Made by a program: the position numbers and the translations under genes. From Actinoplanes lobatus (GTDB lineage: Bacteria > Actinomycetota > Actinomycetes > Mycobacteriales > Micromonosporaceae), in NCBI RefSeq assembly GCF_014205215.1, contig NZ_JACHNC010000001.1, forward strand, positions 8,366,501-8,430,500: a stretch of DNA of 64,000 bases, given 5' to 3'. Shown here piece after piece: positions 38,075-47,247 of this stretch. Below the pieces are notes generated by a model. It had not been told where the DNA came from. It did not search any database and worked only from the letters and a program-made list of their open reading frames with translations. Each line of letters begins with the position of its first letter. The first letter of the stretch is position 1.

Positions 38075-38677
38075 ATGGTGATGATGGGGCCGCTGCCGAT
38101 TCGCCGACCGTCCGCCGTGCCGCCGGGTTATCCGCCCGAGTACGAGCGGGAGCTGCGGCTGCCCGACGGCCGCACGGTGCTCGTCCGCCCGATCGTTCCC
38201 GCCGACCGGGGCCCGCTGGCGCACGCGATCCGCACCGCCGACCCGGACACCGTACGGCGGCGGTTCCTCGGCCCGCCGCCGCGGATCACCCCGCAACTGC
38301 TGACCCATCTGTGCACGGTCGACTACCGGCAACGGTTCGCGCTGGTCGCCGTGGACCCGGTGTCCGGTGCGGGAATCGCCGTCGCCCGGTACGAGGCGAC
38401 GGCGGACGGCGGCGCCGAGGTGGCGGTCGCGGTGACCCCGTCCTGGCGGCGGGCCGGGCTGGCCACCGCGCTGGTCGAGGTGCTGGCGGAGGCGGCGCTG
38501 GATCGCGGGATACGCACCTTCAGCGCCTTCTATCTCGCCGAGAACCGGCCGGTGACGGCGCTGCTCGACCTGGCCGGAGACCGGCGGCGAGGGTCGGTCC
38601 ACGAGGGCTTCGCCGAGGCGGCCGTGGCGCTGGACCGGGCCGCGGTGACGGCTGCCGTCCAGCGCCTGCTGCCGTAG
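38075..38677 (+). CDS. GNAT-family N-acetyltransferase
   Basis: A 200-residue protein with a single GNAT fold: RTVLVRPIVPADRGPL at the N-terminus, then GAGIAVARYEATADGGAEVAVAVTPSWRRAGLATALVEVLAEAA (the acetyl-CoA pyrophosphate loop is RRAGLA). The C-terminal ENRPVTALLDLAG resembles the catalytic domain of protein acetyltransferases linked to cAMP in mycobacteria, but no cyclic-nucleotide domain is attached. It lies 20 bp after adh. Substrate unknown; protein-lysine acetylation is a possibility only. Confidence 0.8.
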   Translation: MVMMGPLPIRRPSAVPPGYPPEYERELRLPDGRTVLVRPIVPADRGPLAHAIRTADPDTVRRRFLGPPPRITPQLLTHLCTVDYRQRFALVAVDPVSGAGIAVARYEATADGGAEVAVAVTPSWRRAGLATALVEVLAEAALDRGIRTFSAFYLAENRPVTALLDLAGDRRRGSVHEGFAEAAVALDRAAVTAAVQRLLP

Positions 38678-38867
38678 CGGCCGAGGGCGCTATCGCTTAC
38701 GGCCTCAACCGGCTTTTCGTCCTTTCGCCGCCGCTTCAGGCTCGGACACGACGTACCGCACCGAAGTGACGATCAGCCCGATCGTGGTCGGCCAGGGCGA
38801 CAGCGCCACAAACTGCCTCCACCTGCATCGATGCTCGGCCGGAGACCACGGTGCCCGGCAGGGACAA

Positions 38868-38881
38868 GGTCCCAACGGCCC
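38868..38881. promoter_or_regulatory. DosR-like box upstream of the first universal stress gene
   Basis: GGTCCCAACGGCCC fits GGGNC-N4-GNCCC at seven of eight positions. It overlaps a second palindrome, GGGACAAGGTCCC (38861-38873). It ends 71 bp before the USP start. The rest of the 275-bp gap from 38678 holds no convincing gene. Confidence 0.5.
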
Positions 38882-38951
38882 TGTCAAGACGGCCGGTGTG
38901 GCAGCAGGGTGGAAGGTGTGAGCAGCAGCACAGGAGCGGAAGGGGCGTCAG

Positions 38952-39791
38952 ATGGACTCCGAACCGACCGGCCTGATCGTCGCCGGTGTCAACGATTCAC
39001 ACGCCAGCAGGGAGGCGGTGCGGACGGGTGCGCGGGAGGCCGCGCTGCGCCGGTGCCGCCTGGAACTGTTGCACGCGTTCAACTGGGAGCCGACGATCGC
39101 CCCGGAGGGCGGGCTCGGACGGGAGGCATTGCTGGAGCGGGCGGTGGCCGACGCGCGTGACGCCGCACCCGGCGTACCGGTCGGGACTCGCCTGTTCGAG
39201 GGTTCCGCCGAGGCCGGGCTCCTGAGCCGGTCCCGGATCGCGGAGCTGACCGTCATCGGCGACGGCGGGCTGGCGGATCGCACCTGCATGCCGCTCGAGT
39301 CGCTCACCGTGCAGGTGGCGGCACGCGCGGCCGGTACCGTGCTGATCACCCCCGCGGTGGCCCCGGCGGGCCCGGTCGTGGTGGGCGTGAACGCGTCGGA
39401 CACCGCACAGCAGGCGCTGGAGTTCGCATTCGGCACCGCGGCCGGGCGGCACGCCGGTCTGATGGTGGTACGGGCCTGGGATCGTGACGACGAGGAGGAG
39501 GACCCGCGGCCCGCTCTCCTGGCGGCCGTCGGCCCGCTGGAGTCGCGGTACGGCGTGCGGGCGTGTGTCCGGGTCGTCGAGGACGATCCCTGCGCGGCCC
39601 TGCGGAGTGCGGCACGCGGAGCGGGCCTGGTGGTGCTGGGCGCCCGGGGCCATCATCCCTACTCCGGCCTGCTGGGCTGGGTGGCGCAGACACTGTTGCA
39701 CCACTCCCCCGCGCCGGTGGCGCTGGTCCGGGGGAACGCGGCCCGTTCGGCGCGGCCACCTCATCGCGAGACGGCGGGAAGTAGCCGTTAG
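38952..39791 (+). CDS. Universal stress protein, tandem USP domains
   Basis: A 279-residue protein with two USP folds: [20 protein letters not shown] at the start and [19 protein letters not shown] near residue 140. The second ATP-loop reads [17 protein letters not shown], where the usual G-S/T after the spacer is G-W. The first domain lacks a clear G2xG9xG motif. ATP binding is therefore less certain than in the other USPs of this window. A GGAAGGGG ribosome site precedes the ATG. Tandem USPs are common members of actinobacterial hypoxia regulons; a DosR-like box lies upstream. Confidence 0.9.
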   Translation: MDSEPTGLIVAGVNDSHASREAVRTGAREAALRRCRLELLHAFNWEPTIAPEGGLGREALLERAVADARDAAPGVPVGTRLFEGSAEAGLLSRSRIAELTVIGDGGLADRTCMPLESLTVQVAARAAGTVLITPAVAPAGPVVVGVNASDTAQQALEFAFGTAAGRHAGLMVVRAWDRDDEEEDPRPALLAAVGPLESRYGVRACVRVVEDDPCAALRSAARGAGLVVLGARGHHPYSGLLGWVAQTLLHHSPAPVALVRGNAARSARPPHRETAGSSR

Positions 39792-39831
39792 GAAGTCGCC
39801 GGAACGCGAGCTGCGCCCGCCGGGCCGCTCA

Positions 39832-40590
39832 GACCAGGGCGCCACCGATCGTGCGGGCGCCGACGAAGGCGGCCACCGCGAGGATCAGCCAGGCGAAGCC
39901 GGGCGACCGGCATGCGGGGCGCCAGCCGGGCCGCGATCAGCGAGCCGATGACCGCCGCCGCGGTGAAGGCGGCCGCGATCCGGTGGTCGACGGCCGCGTC
40001 CCCGGCGTGCGCGAGCAGGCCGGCGGCCGAGTTGACGACGATCACCACGAGGGGGTGGCCACGGCCGACGGCATCGGCAGGCCGAGCAGCACCACCAGGG
40101 CCGGGATGAGAAGGAAGCCGCCGCCCACGCCGAACAGGCCGGTGAGGAAACCGACGCCGAGTCCGGACGCGGCGGCCCGGGGCAGGCAGCCGCGCCAGTC
40201 GACCCGGCCGTCGGGCAGCGCGCAGGCGCCGCCGCACTCGTCCTCGCGGCGCAGCATGCGCACCCCCGCGGCCAGCATGAGCAGGGCGAACCCCGACAGG
40301 ACGAGCCGCGGGTCGAGCAGCCGGCCGGCGGCGGCCCCGGCGAACGCCGCCACGGCGCCGGTGCCGCCGACCACGGCGGCGATGCGCCACCGCACGAGCC
40401 CCGCGCGCAGGCGCGGGAACAGGGCGGTAGCGGACGAGACACCGACGACCACCAGCGAGGTGGGTAGGGCGGCGGCAAGGCTGAGGCCCGCGCCGTAGAC
40501 CAGGGCGGGTACGGCCAGAACGGACTCACCGCCACCGAAGAGCCCGAGCAGGACCCCGATGAGGGCCCCGAACCCGATCGCCGCGGTCAT
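39832..40590 (-). pseudogene. TauE/SafE-family sulfite/sulfur exporter with two frameshifts
   Basis: The protein begins at an ATG at 40590 overlapping the rhodanese stop (ATGA): MTAAIGFGALIGVLLGLFGGG, a TauE/SafE first helix. It continues through [20 protein letters not shown]. Near 40050 the frame breaks within a CCCCC run ([13 protein letters not shown] then stop). The next helix, [17 protein letters not shown], is in another frame. Near 39895 a second shift restores the original frame: [19 protein letters not shown] and a stop at 39832. The two shifts cancel, so the full length (about 252 codons) is normal. Two sequencing errors or a decaying gene both fit. TauE proteins export sulfite or other sulfur compounds, which suits the CstR-rhodanese context. 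Confidence 0.8.
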
Positions 40591-41081
40591 GTGGCGCCGC
40601 CGGTGAGGGCGGCCACCACGTCGCCGACGTCGGTGCGGGGCGCGCGGTTGTACGGCAGCCGTGCCAGCAGCGAGCCCATCAGGCAGGTGCCGGTGAGGGC
40701 GGCCACGGTCAGCCCGGCCTCGACCACGGCGGCGACCCACTTGACCGGCCCGGCGATCGCGCTGGCCAGCACCGCCACCAGCACCAGGAGGCCGGCGGTG
40801 AGGCGTACCTGCCGTTCCAGGTCCCAGCGGGGCCGCCCGGTACGGAGCGGCGCCGCGGCGCCCTGCCAGGCGGTGATGCCGCCGGCCAGGACCCGCACGT
40901 GCGGCAACCCGGCGGCGCGCAGCAACTGTTCGGCGTGTCCGGCACGCTGCCCGGACCGGCACACCAGGACGACGTTCTCGCCGAGGTGGGCGTGGAGTTC
41001 GTCGCGGTGTTCGCGGAGCAGGTCGAGCGGGACGTTGTAGGAGCCGGGGATGTGGTCGACGGCAAACTTGCCCGGGGTCAC
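40587..41081 (-). CDS. Short rhodanese domain fused to a DUF2892 membrane tail
   Basis: A 164-residue protein from a GTG at 41081 with GGAG 7 nt upstream. The rhodanese domain starts abruptly at VTPGKFAVDHIPGSYNVPL, lacking the usual LIDVR strand, but keeps the persulfide loop VVLVCRSGQRAGHAEQLL with its catalytic Cys. The C-terminal 65 residues (two membrane helices, WDLERQVRLTAGLLVLVAV and AGLTVAALTGTCLMGSLLARLPYN) are DUF2892. Just upstream, another frame reads L-I-G-V-K, which looks like the missing strand, so the gene may be frameshifted and restarted. A CstR-type operator ends 21 bp from the start. Its role is probably sulfane-sulfur transfer at the membrane, together with the adjacent exporter. 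Confidence 0.82.
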   Translation of the reverse strand: MTPGKFAVDHIPGSYNVPLDLLREHRDELHAHLGENVVLVCRSGQRAGHAEQLLRAAGLPHVRVLAGGITAWQGAAAPLRTGRPRWDLERQVRLTAGLLVLVAVLASAIAGPVKWVAAVVEAGLTVAALTGTCLMGSLLARLPYNRAPRTDVGDVVAALTGGAT

Positions 41082-41101
41082 AGCTTGACTCCGATCAGTA
41101 A

Positions 41102-41117
41102 ATACCCCTGGGGGTAT
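41102..41117. promoter_or_regulatory. CstR/CsoR-type operator
   Basis: ATACCCCTGGGGGTAT is the G/C-tract palindrome recognised by CsoR-family repressors. It lies 21 bp upstream of the rhodanese start and 51 bp past the stop of the CstR-like gene. It should control the rhodanese-TauE unit. Confidence 0.8.
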
Positions 41118-41135
41118 ATTGCGAGCCGAAAGAGA

Positions 41136-41157
41136 GGCGCCGCCGTTCGGCGACGCC
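41136..41157 (-). terminator. Terminator after the CstR-like gene
   Basis: GGCG-c-CGCCG and CGGCG-a-CGCC form an imperfect stem with one mismatch. On the minus strand it is followed by CCTCTCTTTC. It lies 11 bp past the regulator stop codon and separates it from the operator of the rhodanese unit. Confidence 0.6.
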
Positions 41158-41167
41158 TTTCGCCAGG

Positions 41168-42867
<1,700 letters not shown>

Positions 42868-42943
42868 AGGGATCACCTCCGCGCGCGGGCGGGGGGTGCC
42901 CGCGCCACACCCCCACCGTGCGGCGGTGGCGTGCGGAGGTCCA

Positions 42944-42992
42944 TGGCCGAAGGTCCTAATAGATGGATAGCAGCCAATGGGACCTTCGGCCG
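42944..42992. promoter_or_regulatory. Pair of inverted DosR-like boxes
   Basis: TGGCCGAAGGTCCT (42944-42957) and GGGACCTTCGGCCG (42979-42992) face each other. Their shared core GGCCGAAGGTCC/GGACCTTCGGCC is a perfect 12-bp inverted repeat. The left copy is 77 bp from the deacetylase start. The right copy is far from doxX. The whole could also fold as a hairpin. No gene was recognised in the rest of the gap 42868-43258. Confidence 0.45.
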
Positions 42993-43182
42993 GGGCGTTG
43001 CGTATCCCAGGCGGCGGCGTCGGTTGCGGACTCGCGGGCGAGGATGAGGGTGCCGTTCCGGCCGACCAGCGCCGCGCTCCGACGCCGTCCGTGATACAGG
43101 CCTACAGCTCGGGCGGTGGCGGCAGGCTCCGCCGACGGGACGTTCGCCTCCGGCAGGTGGGGCCTTGCGGCTCGGGCGAAAC

Positions 43183-43196
43183 AGGACTTCCGGCCC
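43183..43196. promoter_or_regulatory. DosR-like box upstream of doxX-like gene
   Basis: AGGACTTCCGGCCC matches GGGNC-N4-GNCCC at seven of eight positions and ends 63 bp before the DoxX start codon, the same spacing as at the adh gene. Confidence 0.5.
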
Positions 43197-43258
43197 GGGA
43201 GACCCGCGGCCCGGCGGCGAATAGTCGGCCATAGAGATTCGTGATTGAGGAGGACACC

Positions 43259-43843
43259 ATGACCGCTACCGGCCGCAGCGCGGCCACGTCGCTCGAGCAC
43301 GTCCCCGCCCCCGGCTCGATGCTCACCCACAACGCCGCCCGTTCCCTGGCCGTGCTCCGCATCTCCCTCGGGTTCGTCTTCCTGTGGGCGTTCCTCGACA
43401 AGACCTTCGGCTTCGGCTACGCGACTCCCGCCGAACGCGCCTGGATCGAGGGCGGCTCGCCCACCAAGGGCTTCCTCTCCGGCGTGGCGGTTGGCCCCTT
43501 CCAGGGCTTCTTCAACGACATCGCCGGCCAGGCCTGGGCCGACTGGCTGTTCATGCTCGGCCTGCTCGGCATCGGCCTCGCCCTGATCCTCGGCATCGGC
43601 CTGCGCATCGCCGCCGGCGCCGCCGCCGTGATGATGCTGCTCATGTGGTTCGCCGAGTTCCCGCCCGCGAAGACCGACGCCGCCGGCGAGGCCACCCACT
43701 CCACGAACCCGTTCATGGACTACCACATCGTCTACGGCCTCGCCGCCGTCGTCACCGCCCTCACCTACGCCGGCCACACCTGGGGCCTCGGCCGCCGGTG
43801 GGCCAAGATTCCCTTCGTGCACCGCAACCCCTGGCTGATCTGA
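43259..43843 (+). CDS. DoxX-family integral membrane protein
   Basis: A 194-residue protein from the ATG at 43259 (GGAGGA 5 nt upstream). It has four or more membrane segments: LAVLRISLGFVFLWAFLD, WLFMLGLLGIGLALILGIGL, AAGAAAVMMLLMWFAEF and HIVYGLAAVVTALTYAG. DoxX/DoxD-like proteins are tied to quinone-linked oxidation of thiosulfate, or to redox homeostasis in actinobacteria. The nearby sulfide-response genes make a sulfur-redox role possible. A strong terminator follows the stop, so the gene is monocistronic. Confidence 0.85.
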   Translation: MTATGRSAATSLEHVPAPGSMLTHNAARSLAVLRISLGFVFLWAFLDKTFGFGYATPAERAWIEGGSPTKGFLSGVAVGPFQGFFNDIAGQAWADWLFMLGLLGIGLALILGIGLRIAAGAAAVMMLLMWFAEFPPAKTDAAGEATHSTNPFMDYHIVYGLAAVVTALTYAGHTWGLGRRWAKIPFVHRNPWLI

Positions 43844-43857
43844 TCCCCTCCCCCGCC

Positions 43858-43889
43858 AACGGCACGGACGGTTTACCGTCCGTGCCGTT
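43858..43889 (+). terminator. Rho-independent-type terminator of the doxX-like gene
   Basis: AACGGCACGGACGG, loop TTTA, and its exact complement CCGTCCGTGCCGTT form a perfect 14-bp stem starting 15 bp after the stop codon. Only a short T-stretch follows. Confidence 0.75.
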
Positions 43890-43898
43890 CGCCGTACC

Positions 43899-43912
43899 GG
43901 GCCACAGGTCCC
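43899..43912. promoter_or_regulatory. DosR-like box before the sulfide-oxidation relic
   Basis: GGGCCACAGGTCCC fits GGGNC-N4-GNCCC at eight of eight positions. It precedes a CstR-type operator by 45 bp, suggesting that the now-broken gene downstream once had two controls. Confidence 0.5.
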
Positions 43913-43956
43913 GTCGGAACCAGCGGATACGCCCTGGGACGCCACCACCACCGCAA

Positions 43957-43972
43957 ATACCCTAGGGGGTAT
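43957..43972. promoter_or_regulatory. Second CstR/CsoR-type operator, before the SQR relic
   Basis: ATACCCTAGGGGGTAT is nearly identical to the operator at 41102-41117. It stands immediately upstream of the sulfide:quinone reductase fragments, as expected for a persulfide-induced sulfide oxidation gene. Confidence 0.78.
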
Positions 43973-43977
43973 ACGGG

Positions 43978-44470
43978 GGGGGTTCCTGCCGTTCGGCGGC
44001 CACACGCCGCGCCAGGTGAGCAGGCCGGTCCGGCAGCTGATCGCCGACGGCGTCGAAGTCGTGCACGCCGGGGCGACGCCGCGGCGGCCGGCTGGTCGTG
44101 CACATCACCGACATGCCGATCAAGTGCCCGGTGGCGCCGCTGGAGTTCACCTTCCTGGCGGACGACCTCCTGCGCCGCCGTGGCGTCCGCGACCGTGTGG
44201 AACTGATCTACGCCACGTCGCTGCCGGGCGCGTTCACCAAGCCGATCGCCGCCGCACGGCTCGGCTCGATGCTGGACGACCGACGCGCATTGGAAGGCCC
44301 TCACCTTCCTGCGCGCCGACTACGCCGCCCAGGGCGAAACCGCCACCCTGCGCCGTGTCTCGACGGCCGGAGGGATCCCGGTCAAGGAGCTGTTCGCCCT
44401 CTTCCCCAAGAAGCCGGCCAAGAAGATGGCCTACATCGCCGGCCTGCCCAAACCGCACGGCTGCGTCTGA
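43978..44470 (+). pseudogene. Relic: pieces of sulfide:quinone reductase joined to a TusE/DsrC C-terminus
   Basis: Three plus-strand fragments follow one another in different frames. First, GFLPFGGHTPRQVSRPVRQL (from about 43979), an early SQR segment. Second, HITDMPIKCPVAPLEFTFLA and SLPGAFTKPIAAARLGSMLDD (about 44098-44280), the middle of the same SQR-type FAD/NAD protein. Third, HWKALTFLRADYAAQGETAT to a final PKPHGCV and stop at 44470, the C-terminal half of TusE/DsrC with its conserved terminal Cys arm. The SQR start, the flavin motif and its whole C-terminus are missing. So a sulfide-oxidation locus (SQR plus DsrC-like sulfur carrier) collapsed by deletion. It is almost certainly non-functional, although the DsrC tail itself is well preserved. 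Confidence 0.8.
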
Positions 44471-44500
44471 AGGCGCGCAGATCATCTTCGTCTGACACGG

Positions 44501-44531
44501 CACCGGCCGGCGCCTGGAGCGTCGGCCGGTG
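44501..44531. terminator. Hairpin between the TusE relic and hsp20
   Basis: CACCGGCCG and CGGCCGGTG pair across a 13-base loop. It lies 12 bp from the convergent Hsp20 stop codon and can serve as its terminator. Confidence 0.6.
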
Positions 44532-44542
44532 TCCGGGAGAGA

Positions 44543-44935
44543 TCACTTCTTGGTGACCGGAACCTGCCTACCGGCGGTCTCCGGCGCCGTCAACGGCACG
44601 GTCACCTCCAGGATCCCCTTGTCGTAGGTCGCGGTGATCGCGGCCTCGTCGGCATTGGCGGGTAGCCGCACCGAGCGATGCAGCAGGCCGTACCGGAACT
44701 CCGAACGGCCCATCCCCTCGGCTTCGTCGCGGCGTTCGGCCTTCACGGTCAGCACCCCGTTGAGCGTGGTGATCTGCACGTCCTTCTCCGGGTCCATCCC
44801 GGGCAGTTCAGCGCGCAGCACGTACTGCTCGTCGGTGATCCGGTCCTCGACGCGGATCGCCGGCAGCGGGCGCGGGAAGTCGACCTCGAGCCAATCGCTC
44901 ATGTCGCCGAAAAGACGCGGCAACAGCGTGGACAT
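44543..44935 (-). CDS. Hsp20/alpha-crystallin small heat-shock protein
   Basis: A 130-residue chaperone. The ATG at 44935 is chosen over an adjacent in-frame GTG because GGAGG then has normal spacing. The alpha-crystallin domain spans about residues 28-118, with VLRAELPGMDPEKDVQI, LNGVLTVKAERRDE, the FRYGLLHRSVRLPANAD strand and the C-terminal ATYDKGILEVTVPL (GILEV replaces the classical GVLxV). It prevents protein aggregation as an oligomer in the cytoplasm. Similar proteins (HspX/Acr) are strongly hypoxia-induced in mycobacteria. A DosR-like box lies 57 bp upstream. Confidence 0.95.
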   Translation of the reverse strand: MSTLLPRLFGDMSDWLEVDFPRPLPAIRVEDRITDEQYVLRAELPGMDPEKDVQITTLNGVLTVKAERRDEAEGMGRSEFRYGLLHRSVRLPANADEAAITATYDKGILEVTVPLTAPETAGRQVPVTKK

Positions 44936-44991
44936 CACGACCTCCTTTCGGGTTCTCCTTCCATCACATCTCGCGGTGGCGGCGGTGTTCA

Positions 44992-45005
44992 GGGTCTTCC
45001 GGCCC
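44992..45005. promoter_or_regulatory. DosR-like box upstream of hsp20
   Basis: GGGTCTTCCGGCCC fits all eight fixed positions of GGGNC-N4-GNCCC, 57 bp upstream of the Hsp20 start. Confidence 0.6.
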
Positions 45006-45095
45006 CACGTTCCGACTCAGGCGTACGGGTCGGGCAGCAGCACCGCGACACCGTCGACGCGGTTCACGGTCGGTGGGACGGCCCGCCCGCCGGTT

Positions 45096-45109
45096 GGGCC
45101 GATCGGCCC
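45096..45109. promoter_or_regulatory. Perfect palindrome upstream of the response regulator gene
   Basis: GGGCCGATCGGCCC is a perfect 14-bp palindrome ending 37 bp before the OmpR-type regulator start. It also fits GGGNC-N4-GNCCC exactly, so it could be bound either by the island regulator or by the encoded response regulator (autoregulation). Confidence 0.6.
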
Positions 45110-45145
45110 CTGGCACCGTGGGTGTCCGCGGGGGACGGTGGACGT

Positions 45146-45841
45146 ATGCCGGGCGCGGTCCTGGTCGTCGAGGATGACCGAGAGTTGCGGGAACTGGTCC
45201 GCCGCTATCTGGAGCGGGCCGGCCACCCAGTGCGCACGACGGGGTCCGGCGCGGAGGCCGTCGATCTGCTGTCCGGCGGCGGCGTCGAGGTGGTCGTACT
45301 GGATCTGGGCCTGCCCGACATCGACGGTCTGAACGTGCTGGCGGCCGCCCGTGACGGCCGGGACGTGCCGGTGGTGGTGCTGACCGCGCGCAGCGACGTC
45401 GAGGACCGTATCGACGGGCTGCGGCGAGGCGCCGACGACTACGTGACCAAACCCTTCTCCCCCACCGAACTGGTGTTGCGGATCGAGGCGGTGCTGCACC
45501 GGGCGCGGGGCGGGGCGGCTGGCGCCGCCGGAGCGGTGACGTTCGGCGGCGGCCGGATGGCGCTCGACGAGGTTCGGCACGAGGCCCGGCTCGACGGGCG
45601 CCTGCTGCCGTTGACACCGACGGAGTGGGGGCTGCTCACCGCGCTGGCGGCGACCCCGGGGCGGGTGTACTCCCGGTACGAGCTGATCAATCAGGTGCGC
45701 GGATACGAGTTCCCCGGCTACGAGCGCACGGTCGATTCGCACGTGAAGAACCTGCGCCGCAAGCTGGGGCCGGACGCCGGGCGGATCGTCGAGACCGTGC
45801 TCGGCGTCGGGTACCGGCTGGGGTGGTCGCGTGACCGGTGA
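45146..45841 (+). CDS. OmpR/PhoB-family response regulator
   Basis: A 231-residue regulator. The receiver domain has the acidic pair VVEDD, the phospho-acceptor in VVVLDLGLPDIDG (Asp near 51), the Thr in VVLTARSD and the Lys in VTKPF. A winged-helix domain follows, with LTPTEWGLLTALAATPGRVYSR and TVDSHVKNLRRKLG. The gene overlaps the sensor kinase gene by 11 bp, making one two-component unit. The signal is unknown. It is the only two-component system in the window and stands amid dormancy-type genes, but it belongs to the OmpR family, not to the NarL family of DosR. Confidence 0.95.
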   Translation: MPGAVLVVEDDRELRELVRRYLERAGHPVRTTGSGAEAVDLLSGGGVEVVVLDLGLPDIDGLNVLAAARDGRDVPVVVLTARSDVEDRIDGLRRGADDYVTKPFSPTELVLRIEAVLHRARGGAAGAAGAVTFGGGRMALDEVRHEARLDGRLLPLTPTEWGLLTALAATPGRVYSRYELINQVRGYEFPGYERTVDSHVKNLRRKLGPDAGRIVETVLGVGYRLGWSRDR

Positions 45842-47180
45842 ACGCCCGGCGCTGGCCGGCCCGCTGGGCCGGCGGCTGCTGACGGCGTTCCTGCTGGTGG
45901 CACTGTCGTCGGTGGCGATGCTCACGATCGCGGCGCTGGTCGCCACCGACCGAGGGCTGGCCAGCGCCGCCGAGCGGAGCCGCCGGCAGACCGCCACGCG
46001 GGTGGCGGCCGTCGCCGCGGACGCCTACACCCGCTCGGCGGGCTGGAGCCGTGCCGATCTCGCCGGGGCCTCGGCGATCGCGGACGCGGCCGGGGCCCGC
46101 CTGATCGTCGTCGACGCGGACGGTCGCATGGTCTGGCCCGGTCACGGCATGGGTTCCGGCAGGGGCGGCATGCACGCGGCCGCCGATCCGGTCGTCGAGG
46201 CGCCGGTCACCGCCGGGCAGGAGCGGGTCGGCGCCGTCCGGCTGGCGTTCGTCTCGGGCGCCGCCGGTGGGCGTACGGTGGCCTGGTCCTGGATCGCCGG
46301 CGCGGCCGTGATCGCGGTGCTGGCCGGACTGGGCGTGAGCGGATACGTCGCGAGACGCCTCGCCCGGCCGCTGGTGGCGCTCGCCGCCACCGCCCGCCGG
46401 TTCGCCGCCGGCGACCGCACGGCACGTGCCCGGCTGCGGGCTCCCGGGGAACTGGGCGAACTCGGCGACGCCTTCGACACCATGGCCGACGAGGTGGTGC
46501 GGGCCGAGACGGTACGCCGCCGGCTGTCCGCGGACATCGCCCACGAACTGCGTACGCCGTTGGCCGGGTTGCAGGCCGGTCTGGAAGAACTGCGGGACGG
46601 ATTGCGGGAGCCCGCCCCGGCCCGGCTGGCTGCCCTGCACGACCAGTCACTACGGCTGAGCCGGATCGTGCAGGACCTCGCCGACCTGTCCGCCGCCGAG
46701 GCGGCCGCGCTGTCGCTGCGCCCGGTCCCGACGGATCTCGCCGAGGTGGCCGCCACGGCGCTGGCCGCCGAACGGCCCCGCCTGGAGGCCGCCGGGCTGA
46801 CCGTCACCGCCGATCTCGGCGCCCCCGCCCCGGTACGCGGTGACCCCGACCGGCTGCACCAGGTGGTGAGCAACCTGCTGGCCAACGCGAGCCGCTACGG
46901 CCGGCCGGGTGACCGGGTCCACGTCGGGGTAAGGGAGCGGGACGGCGCCGCGGTCCTGGAGGTGGCCGACACTGGGCCCGGCATCCCGGCCGACGAGTTG
47001 CCGCACGCGTTCGAACGGCTGTGGCGCGGTCGCGGCGCCGCCTCGGTGCCCGGCGCCGGGATCGGCCTGGCCGTCGTGCGGGAACTGGTGTCCGCCCACG
47101 GCGGCGCCGTCACCATCGACTCCCCGCCGGGCGGCGGCGTGACCGTAATGATCCGGCTGCCGGCCGCCGACCGCCGTTGA
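45831..47180 (+). CDS. Sensor histidine kinase (HAMP-HisKA-HATPase)
   Basis: A 449-residue kinase from a GTG at 45831. It has an N-terminal membrane helix (RRLLTAFLLVALSSVAMLTI), a short extracytoplasmic sensor of about 100 residues containing a Gly/Met-rich segment (GHGMGSGRGGMHAA), a second helix (IAGAAVIAVLAGLGVSGYVA), and HAMP. HisKA follows, with the phosphorylated His in SADIAHELRTPLAGL. The ATPase blocks are NLLANASRY, DTGPGIPADELPHAFERLWRG and GAGIGLAVVRELV. The His/Met pattern in the sensor could bind metal, but that is a guess. Partner of the preceding regulator. Confidence 0.93.
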   Translation: MTGERPALAGPLGRRLLTAFLLVALSSVAMLTIAALVATDRGLASAAERSRRQTATRVAAVAADAYTRSAGWSRADLAGASAIADAAGARLIVVDADGRMVWPGHGMGSGRGGMHAAADPVVEAPVTAGQERVGAVRLAFVSGAAGGRTVAWSWIAGAAVIAVLAGLGVSGYVARRLARPLVALAATARRFAAGDRTARARLRAPGELGELGDAFDTMADEVVRAETVRRRLSADIAHELRTPLAGLQAGLEELRDGLREPAPARLAALHDQSLRLSRIVQDLADLSAAEAAALSLRPVPTDLAEVAATALAAERPRLEAAGLTVTADLGAPAPVRGDPDRLHQVVSNLLANASRYGRPGDRVHVGVRERDGAAVLEVADTGPGIPADELPHAFERLWRGRGAASVPGAGIGLAVVRELVSAHGGAVTIDSPPGGGVTVMIRLPAADRR

Positions 47181-47247
47181 GGACCTTGCCCCCGGCGACG
47201 ACATCAGGTAGCGAGCACCTCGCTCGCGGCTACCGGGGGTCAGGTCC
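47181..47247. terminator. Long inverted repeat between convergent kinase and ATPase genes
   Basis: GGACCT-tg-CCCCCGG at 47181-47195 pairs with CCGGGGG-tc-AGGTCC at 47233-47247. An inner hairpin (AGCGAG/CTCGCT) lies between. The right arm includes the ATPase stop codon. Its position suits a bidirectional terminator. Confidence 0.6.

Noticed and set aside
38705..38887. Small minus-strand frame in the gap before the first USP gene
   Set aside because: It has no ribosome-binding site or recognisable family, overlaps the palindromic promoter elements, and its composition fits chance.
45146..47180. DosR/DosS identity for the two-component pair
   Set aside because: The regulator has an OmpR winged helix rather than a NarL-type HTH, and the kinase is a membrane HisKA type without GAF heme domains.
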